From Deltaproteobacteria bacterium (GTDB lineage Bacteria > Desulfobacterota > Desulfarculia > Adiutricales > Adiutricaceae): 11,552 nucleotides of DNA. The stretch's first letter is position 1, and each line of letters opens with the position of its first letter. The notes below the pieces were generated by a model. It made no database searches. It was given only the letters and a program-made list of their open reading frames with translations, and had not been told where the DNA came from. The stretch is from positions 1 through 11,552 of the forward strand of contig JAIRNQ010000360.1 in NCBI GenBank assembly GCA_031257955.1. Direction: 5' to 3'. A program made the position numbers and the translations under genes. Shown here in pieces: positions 6,852 to 11,552 of this stretch.

Positions 6852-7026
6852 CTAAGACTATATAATTTTAAATTTTACAGATATTAAGTTTTTTTGCTTC
6901 ATGGAGACATCTATTATCTTATACCTCAATCCTACAATCAGGATAAGTTGCTAGGCTAAAGATGCTTCGTTCCCCAAAAAAGCATGGCTAATCTATTTTA
7001 ATCGTACCCCAAACTATCAAATAATT

Positions 7027-7055
7027 TTGCTTTTATGAATTTAATCTGGTATAAT
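7027..7055 (+). promoter_or_regulatory. Extended -10 promoter, likely for the autotransporter
   Basis: A perfect TATAAT (7050-7055) is preceded by TGG, giving the extended -10 pattern TGnTATAAT. A TTGCTT hexamer (7027-7032) lies exactly 17 bp upstream. This is the best promoter-like sequence in the spacer. Transcription would start near 7062 and leave a leader of about 310 nt before the autotransporter ATG. A nearer but weaker alternative is TTGAAC at 7303-7308 followed by an AT-rich stretch. Confidence 0.5.
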
Positions 7056-7258
7056 CTTTTCGGATACCAATTCGTGCGGTCTTTATTTCTGTCTTAGCGA
7101 TAAGTTTTAATGGCCGAAAAATACCGGCAAACATCGTGTTCAAGCTAAAATGGATCCTTTTCACCTAATTTTTGTTGGCCCGAATCTTGCCTCTTTGTAC
7201 ATATGGCGCCAGCCAGGTCCCTACGAGTCCCGACCGGTTCCGGCGACGTTTCCCGCAA

Positions 7259-7288
7259 AAACGCGTCAAGCCAGATTTTAGCGCGTTT
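7259..7288 (+). other. Inverted repeat in the predicted autotransporter leader
   Basis: AAACGCG (7259-7265) and CGCGTTT (7282-7288) are perfect complements around a 16-base loop, about 85 nt before the start codon. It could be an mRNA hairpin in the leader or, if transcription starts downstream, a protein-binding site. Confidence 0.35.
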
Positions 7289-7372
7289 ACGCCTAAGCAC
7301 TTTTGAACTTATATTTAAATATTTAATTATATATAAGCTTTACATAATTCTTGACTTGGGAGGATCGTTTTC

Positions 7373-10300
7373 ATGACCAATAACCCCGCCAAGGCCAAGG
7401 CGTTCGGAACCAAGTTCCGGCTTGCCTTGCCAATAACGCTATTGGCCGCCATCATCGTTTTCATGGGTTACCCGGCCCTGGCGGCGATCCCCGGGCTTGA
7501 GTTTGGCCCGGCGTCAGAGCCGGATGGCGATTATTCCGCGCCTAACGACGTTTTTGTTCATTTCGTCGTCATTTCCTCTGTCATTCCCGCTTTTTCGGTG
7601 GCGGATCCTTTGGGCTTGGCCGCCGCCGGTGTCATCATCAAGCTCTCGGCCGTAGATAAGTTGGCCGAGGGCCCCAATGGCACTTTGGTTAACGCCAATT
7701 TGGCCACCTATAGCCTCGTGGGCGGCGCCCGGTTTGACTTGGGGGGCGGCGAGGCCGGAACTGGCCGGGGCAATTACGTGACCGTGGATAGCGGGGGGAT
7801 CGTTGGCCGTGTTGATTCTGGCACTTACCAGGGATCCGTTTACGGCGGCCTCTCTTACGGCGCCGAAACGATCGTGGACGGCAACACCGTGGTTATCAAA
7901 GGTACCGTCTATAATAGCGTCTTTGGTGGGGCCGCCGCGGCCGCCGGGGTAACGAAGATATCCGGCAACAAAGTGTTAATCGATGGGGGCACGGTGGACT
8001 CCGACGCCTCTTACGCCGGAAAAGTCGTTGGCGGTAGTATTTGCGTCTTTGACGGTAGCGATTGCGTCCCGGCTACCGGGACCGTTTCCGGCAATACCGT
8101 GGAGATCGCCTCTGGCAGCGTTCGCGACGCCATTGGCGGTCACCATGGAAACGGGGCCGATGGGGCCGTGGTCGGTGGCGCTTCAGCGGCCGACGGTAAC
8201 GTCGTCTCCATAAGCGGCGGAACGGTAAAGATGGCCAGCGGCGGTTACGCCAGTGGCACGGCTACCGTGCGTTATAACCAGGTTGGGCTGTCCGGGACCG
8301 GAACCGTAACCCAGTCCCTTAAAGGCGGCGACGGCTCAACGGTTCTCGATAACTCCGTCGTCATAACCGGCGGCACCTTGGACGCCTCGAGCGGCCTGGT
8401 GAATGTCTTTGGTGGCCTGGGCCAAAACGTAGCCAATAACGAAGTTACGATTACCGAAGGCACGATAAACGCCGGAAGTTTTAACACGCTGATTTTTGGC
8501 GGTTATAACGACGGGACGGCCGTTGGGGCGGTGTCCGGCAATAAAATCTCCATAGACGGTTCGGGCGGCAGCCTAGCCTCAAACGGTAAAGTTGTCGTTA
8601 CCGGCGGCTACAACGATTCCAGCGGCTCGGTTACCGGCAACCGAGTGACGTTAACGGATGTTACCGTTGGCCAAGTCGTGGGCGGGCAAATCGAAACCGC
8701 CACCTCGGGCGAAATATCGGGCAATAAAGTCTATCTCACGGGGGTAACCGTGAACACCGGCGTCCCGTCCGACAGTAACGTTTACGGCGGTTTGGGGACG
8801 GACGATCACGTTATTTCAGGCAACGTTATCACTTTCGTCGGCGGAACGAACACCATCGAAGGAAACGTATACGGCGGCCTCTCCACGGGAGGTTCTTATG
8901 ACAAAATTGACGGCAACAAAGTAGTTTTTGAGGGCGGAACTAATACCGTGAAAGGGCTTGTGAGCGCCGGCGGGGAGTTGACGATTATTGACGGGATCAA
9001 CACCTTGGAAGGGCTTGTGAGCGTCGGCGGGGAGTTGACGATTATTGACGGAACGAACGCCTTCATTGGCCGAGTCGACACTGCCTCCGAAGGCCATGAC
9101 ATTACCATCGCCGGCGGGGAAAACACGTTTCAATCAGATTTGGTTGCCGCCGAGGGGACCATCAGCCTAAAAAATACTGAGGTTATCTTGGACGGAACCA
9201 ATTCCCTTGCCGCCAAGGACATCGTCATCGACTCCGGCGGCCTGTTAACCTTTGGCCTGAACGCCTACTCGGCTTCGTTAAACCCCACTGGGGCAGTTTT
9301 TGTCAAAAACGGCGGTAGCGTCCTTTTCGACGATACCGTCATTGTCCCTCTTAGCGTTACTGGCGATCTAAACGTAGACGACGGCGGCGCGGTTAATTTC
9401 GCCTCCGGTACGGGCCATTCCCTGGACGTGGATGGCGCCTTAAACATAAACTCCGGCGGCGCGGTTAATTTCGCCTCCGGTACGGGCCATTCCCTGGACG
9501 CGGATGGGGCCGTAAACATAAACTCCGGCGGCAGGGTTATTTTTTCGGCGGACGACTCGACTCTTATAGGCCAGGGACAGATAAACCTCAATTCGGGCGG
9601 ATCCTTGGTATTTGACTCCGCCAGCCCAATTGCCGCGACCGTTAAGGCCGACGAGCTAATCAGTTTTGGAACGATATCGCTAGGCGCCAATACCTTGAAA
9701 ATAGCTACGGTCAGCGTCCCGACGGGCAGCCTAGTCTTTGACGACGGCTCGGTCATAGAGGTTGGCGTCGATACATTAACCACAGGTAAAATTGAGGCCG
9801 ATAGCGGCGACTCCTTAAACGTCGCCTTTAAGGACGGGGCCAAGATAAGATTGGCCCAAGTCGAGGGCGCCCCGGACTATTGGCAAACCTCACGGCCGGT
9901 CATCATCGATCCCGGAAGTGGCGGCTCGATTTCTGGACTCGAAAACGTATACTCCGGTTTTAACGATTTATACGAATACTCCGGCCAAATTAGGGTGGCG
10001 TCCGACAAAATCACCTACGGGGAGGCAATTAGGCGGGCCAAGTTGACAATATCCCCCAACATAACCGCCGCCACGACCCTCTTGCATAACATCTCCGTGG
10101 CCTCTCAGACCAATCCGGACCTGGAGGGGCTAAACGATAGCCTAGTAAAGGCCGTCTCCGCCATCGGATTTAATTTTTCTCCGGAGGTGGGCACGGCGGC
10201 CTTTAAGCAATTGATTGGCGAGTCGCTTACCAGCGTGAACTCGGCCGTGGCCACCACCGTCCTGAAGACCCAGTCGTTGGTCTATAACCGCCTCGATCGG

Positions 10301-11200
10301 GTCAGGGAAGTCCAAATCCCCGGCCCGACCCCGCCATCGGCCGGCGGAGAAGGCGAGCTAAACAGGATCTGGCTCGGGGGTTTTGGGATCTGGGCCCGGG
10401 AAGACGACAGCGAATACGTGACCGGCTACGACTACATGGGCGCCGGGGCGGCCTTTGGCTATGACCGCGAGTTTTCCGGATTGCCCGGTCTCCGTTTGGG
10501 CATCTCCGGGGCCTACGCCGCCGGCCAAATTGGTAACTACGACGGCCGGACCGTCGTGGATTTGACCACCGTCGGCGTCGGCGCCTACGGAAGCTACCTC
10601 TTATCCAACAACGTTTTCTTTGACGTCGGCGTGGCTTACGCCAAGACTGAGAACGCTTATACGACCAACCTTATCGTCGGCGGCCAAGAGAGGGGCGGCT
10701 TCAACGTCCATTCTTGGCAATATGCCCTTAGGAGCGGGGTGATCGTCAAAGGCGACTCTTGGCAACTCATCCCCAGCGCCGGGGTAAAATATGTCCACCT
10801 CAGGCAAGGCGCCTTCGCCGACACCCTGGACGCCGCCGCGGCCGGCAACACCGTGGGCAACTTCTACCGGGCCAGGGACGACCATCAGGTGGACATCCCG
10901 TTGCTGGTGAAGTTCAACGCCACCGTGCAGGTGGATTCGATCACCTATACCCCGGAATTTCGTCTGGGATATACCTTCGCCGTCAAGCGTCTGGACAACG
11001 CCATGGACGTCGGCTTCATCGGGGCGACCGAAACCGCCAAGATTTTGGGCACCCGTTCCCGCGGGCATTCCTTCCAGGGCGGGGTCGGGCTCAAGCTTAA
11101 CACCGGCAGTGGGCTGGACATCTTCGCCAACTATGACGTTGACGCCGCCAAGGGCTTTTATAGTCACAATCTCTCGGCGGGTTTGGGCGTGGAGTTCTAA
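7373..11200 (+). CDS. Large autotransporter with repeat-built passenger and C-terminal beta-barrel
   Basis: This is a predicted type Va secreted protein of 1275 residues. Residues 1-37 form a Sec signal peptide: basic start, hydrophobic core LALPITLLAAIIVF, cleavage probably after ALA. Residues ~133-525 contain about 13 diverged copies of a G-N-x-V-x-I-x-G-G-T-V unit alternating with V-x-G-G turns, as in a parallel beta-helix. Two 19-residue near-identical repeats follow at 528-565, then two 24-residue near-identical repeats at 671-718. A linker helix at ~943-977 leads into a Pro/Gly stretch and a 278-residue barrel at 998-1275 that ends in the aromatic GLGVEF, the expected BAM-recognised signal. 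Cys224 and Cys231 appear to be the only cysteines. GGGAGG at 7358-7363 sits 9 nt before the ATG and sets the start. No protease or lipase motif is visible, so an adhesin-like or surface-layer role is inferred. The gene stands alone, divergent from the kinase. Confidence 0.93.
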   Translation: MTNNPAKAKAFGTKFRLALPITLLAAIIVFMGYPALAAIPGLEFGPASEPDGDYSAPNDVFVHFVVISSVIPAFSVADPLGLAAAGVIIKLSAVDKLAEGPNGTLVNANLATYSLVGGARFDLGGGEAGTGRGNYVTVDSGGIVGRVDSGTYQGSVYGGLSYGAETIVDGNTVVIKGTVYNSVFGGAAAAAGVTKISGNKVLIDGGTVDSDASYAGKVVGGSICVFDGSDCVPATGTVSGNTVEIASGSVRDAIGGHHGNGADGAVVGGASAADGNVVSISGGTVKMASGGYASGTATVRYNQVGLSGTGTVTQSLKGGDGSTVLDNSVVITGGTLDASSGLVNVFGGLGQNVANNEVTITEGTINAGSFNTLIFGGYNDGTAVGAVSGNKISIDGSGGSLASNGKVVVTGGYNDSSGSVTGNRVTLTDVTVGQVVGGQIETATSGEISGNKVYLTGVTVNTGVPSDSNVYGGLGTDDHVISGNVITFVGGTNTIEGNVYGGLSTGGSYDKIDGNKVVFEGGTNTVKGLVSAGGELTIIDGINTLEGLVSVGGELTIIDGTNAFIGRVDTASEGHDITIAGGENTFQSDLVAAEGTISLKNTEVILDGTNSLAAKDIVIDSGGLLTFGLNAYSASLNPTGAVFVKNGGSVLFDDTVIVPLSVTGDLNVDDGGAVNFASGTGHSLDVDGALNINSGGAVNFASGTGHSLDADGAVNINSGGRVIFSADDSTLIGQGQINLNSGGSLVFDSASPIAATVKADELISFGTISLGANTLKIATVSVPTGSLVFDDGSVIEVGVDTLTTGKIEADSGDSLNVAFKDGAKIRLAQVEGAPDYWQTSRPVIIDPGSGGSISGLENVYSGFNDLYEYSGQIRVASDKITYGEAIRRAKLTISPNITAATTLLHNISVASQTNPDLEGLNDSLVKAVSAIGFNFSPEVGTAAFKQLIGESLTSVNSAVATTVLKTQSLVYNRLDRVREVQIPGPTPPSAGGEGELNRIWLGGFGIWAREDDSEYVTGYDYMGAGAAFGYDREFSGLPGLRLGISGAYAAGQIGNYDGRTVVDLTTVGVGAYGSYLLSNNVFFDVGVAYAKTENAYTTNLIVGGQERGGFNVHSWQYALRSGVIVKGDSWQLIPSAGVKYVHLRQGAFADTLDAAAAGNTVGNFYRARDDHQVDIPLLVKFNATVQVDSITYTPEFRLGYTFAVKRLDNAMDVGFIGATETAKILGTRSRGHSFQGGVGLKLNTGSGLDIFANYDVDAAKGFYSHNLSAGLGVEF
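8954..9051 (+). repeat. 57-bp in-frame tandem duplication in the passenger
   Basis: Two 41-bp stretches, 8954-8994 and 9011-9051, differ at a single base and are offset by exactly 57 bp (19 codons). They encode GLVSxGGELTIIDGxN twice, at residues 528-546 and 547-565. The high identity against a background of diverged protein repeats marks a recent duplication. Confidence 0.9.
9383..9539 (+). repeat. 72-bp in-frame tandem repeat in the passenger
   Basis: Units at 9383-9454 and 9455-9526 are nearly identical at DNA level and encode 24 residues beginning GGAVNFASGTGHSLD. A third copy starting at 9527 keeps only the GG-x-V-x-F and later N-x-N-S-G-G framework. The unit length is a multiple of three, so copy-number change would lengthen or shorten the surface domain without breaking the frame. 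Confidence 0.92.
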
Positions 11201-11233
11201 TCTCCCCTGCCCTAATACGCATAAATAACGCGG

Positions 11234-11268
11234 GAGGCGGGATAGGCTAGCTTGGCCGGTCCCGCCTC
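11234..11268 (+). terminator. Hairpin terminator downstream of the autotransporter
   Basis: GAGGCGGGA (11234-11242) and TCCCGCCTC (11260-11268) form a perfect 9-bp stem about 34 nt after the stop codon. The 17-base loop can fold a further short GGCT/GGCC stem. The following T tract is short (TTT, then GGCGTTTA), so termination strength is uncertain, but position and stability fit the 3' end of this gene. Confidence 0.6.
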
Positions 11269-11552
11269 TTTGGCGTTTATGGGGGTTTAGCTTGGGCTTT
11301 GTTTGAGGTTAACCCCGGGTCCGCCGTCGTCGGTCCGGCCTTTCGACGGTAAAAAACGTCTTGGAGGCCAAGGCGCCAGGCGGGGCTTCCGACCGTGGTA
11401 GCTAGCGAGAGCCGGCCACCCTCATGGGACAAAAAAAGCCTAAACCATTTTTCAATCCGATGTATTGTTTGATATAATTCAGTAAAAATTCATGGCTATC
11501 CCCCCAAATCCGATAAGAACCAAAAATTTTAAAAAAAATTTTAATGTCACCG
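11269..11552. other. Gene-free right end of the window
   Basis: No full gene is visible here. The first part is GC-rich with a short inverted repeat (CCGTCG and CGACGG within about 11322-11348). The last ~120 bases are AT-rich and end in an A/T palindromic run near 11532-11545. A plus-strand frame opens at ATG 11492 and is still open after 20 codons at the window edge, but it has no ribosome site, so it is not called as a gene. Confidence 0.5.
11450..11478 (+). promoter_or_regulatory. Candidate promoter at the right edge
   Basis: A perfect TATAAT at 11473-11478 has a weak -35 candidate TTTCAA at 11450-11455 with 17-bp spacing. It would drive transcription rightward into a gene beyond the window. 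The AT-rich context raises the chance of a random match. Confidence 0.3.

Larger units (their letters stand above)
5802..7372. other. 1.57 kb gene-free, AT-rich region between divergent kinase and autotransporter genes
   Basis: I see no convincing gene on either strand. The sequence is AT-rich, with many stops in all frames, except for two GC-rich islets at roughly 6080-6270 and 6490-6660 and a mixed stretch at 7190-7290. The islets hold the tandem repeats listed separately. No tRNA T-loop consensus or DnaA-box cluster was recognised by eye. Promoter-like elements pointing toward the autotransporter occur at 6824-6851 and 7027-7055. The two short frames over the islets (minus 6062-6298 and plus 6474-6689) look like by-products of the repeats. 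Confidence 0.7.

Noticed and set aside
9265..9843. 192-codon minus-strand open frame opposite the autotransporter passenger
   Set aside because: It mirrors the passenger repeats in low-complexity Ser/Pro/Thr-rich sequence, has no recognisable domain, and the plus-strand protein is unambiguous.
10601..11167. 188-codon minus-strand frame opposite the autotransporter barrel
   Set aside because: It is an antisense shadow caused by GC-rich codons in the barrel gene, with no domain and no ribosome site that I could support.

Overview
The window looks like the chromosome of a Gram-negative bacterium with GC-rich, GCC/GGC-biased genes and clearly AT-richer intergenic DNA. The Gram-negative assignment rests on a classical type V autotransporter with a signal peptide and a C-terminal outer-membrane beta-barrel. 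The gene content and the flavour of the MATE and autotransporter proteins would fit a host-associated deltaproteobacterium (Desulfobacterota). That lineage call is an inference of low confidence, because no marker gene settles it.

Layout. Four genes lie on the minus strand in the left half. In transcription order from the centre leftwards they are: a ROK-family sugar kinase (probably glucokinase, 4812-5801), an alpha-phosphoglucomutase (pgm, 3026-4642), a MATE multidrug/cation antiporter (1237-2727) and a queA gene cut by the left window edge (1-979). A strong intrinsic terminator at 2936-2978 closes the kinase-pgm unit. The MATE gene and queA therefore probably have their own promoters.

A 1.57 kb gene-free interval (5802-7372) separates the kinase from one very large plus-strand gene (7373-11200), a 1275-residue autotransporter. 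The interval is AT-rich but holds two GC-rich islets: a ~40-bp minisatellite whose units carry G-quadruplex motifs, and a 12-bp triplicate. A good extended -10 promoter at 7027-7055 would give the autotransporter a ~310-nt leader. A hairpin terminator follows the gene, and the right edge holds another promoter-like sequence for a gene outside the window.

Function. The kinase and pgm form a plausible two-step route, glucose to glucose-6-phosphate to glucose-1-phosphate, which supplies sugar nucleotides, glycogen or envelope polysaccharide. QueA makes epoxyqueuosine in tRNA wobble positions. The autotransporter is a predicted surface adhesin-like protein with a beta-helical passenger built from at least 13 diverged repeats plus two young in-frame tandem duplications. 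I found no CRISPR array, tRNA, transposase, phage or defence gene. The most unusual part of the window is the repeat-built autotransporter and the long, repeat-bearing control region upstream of it.
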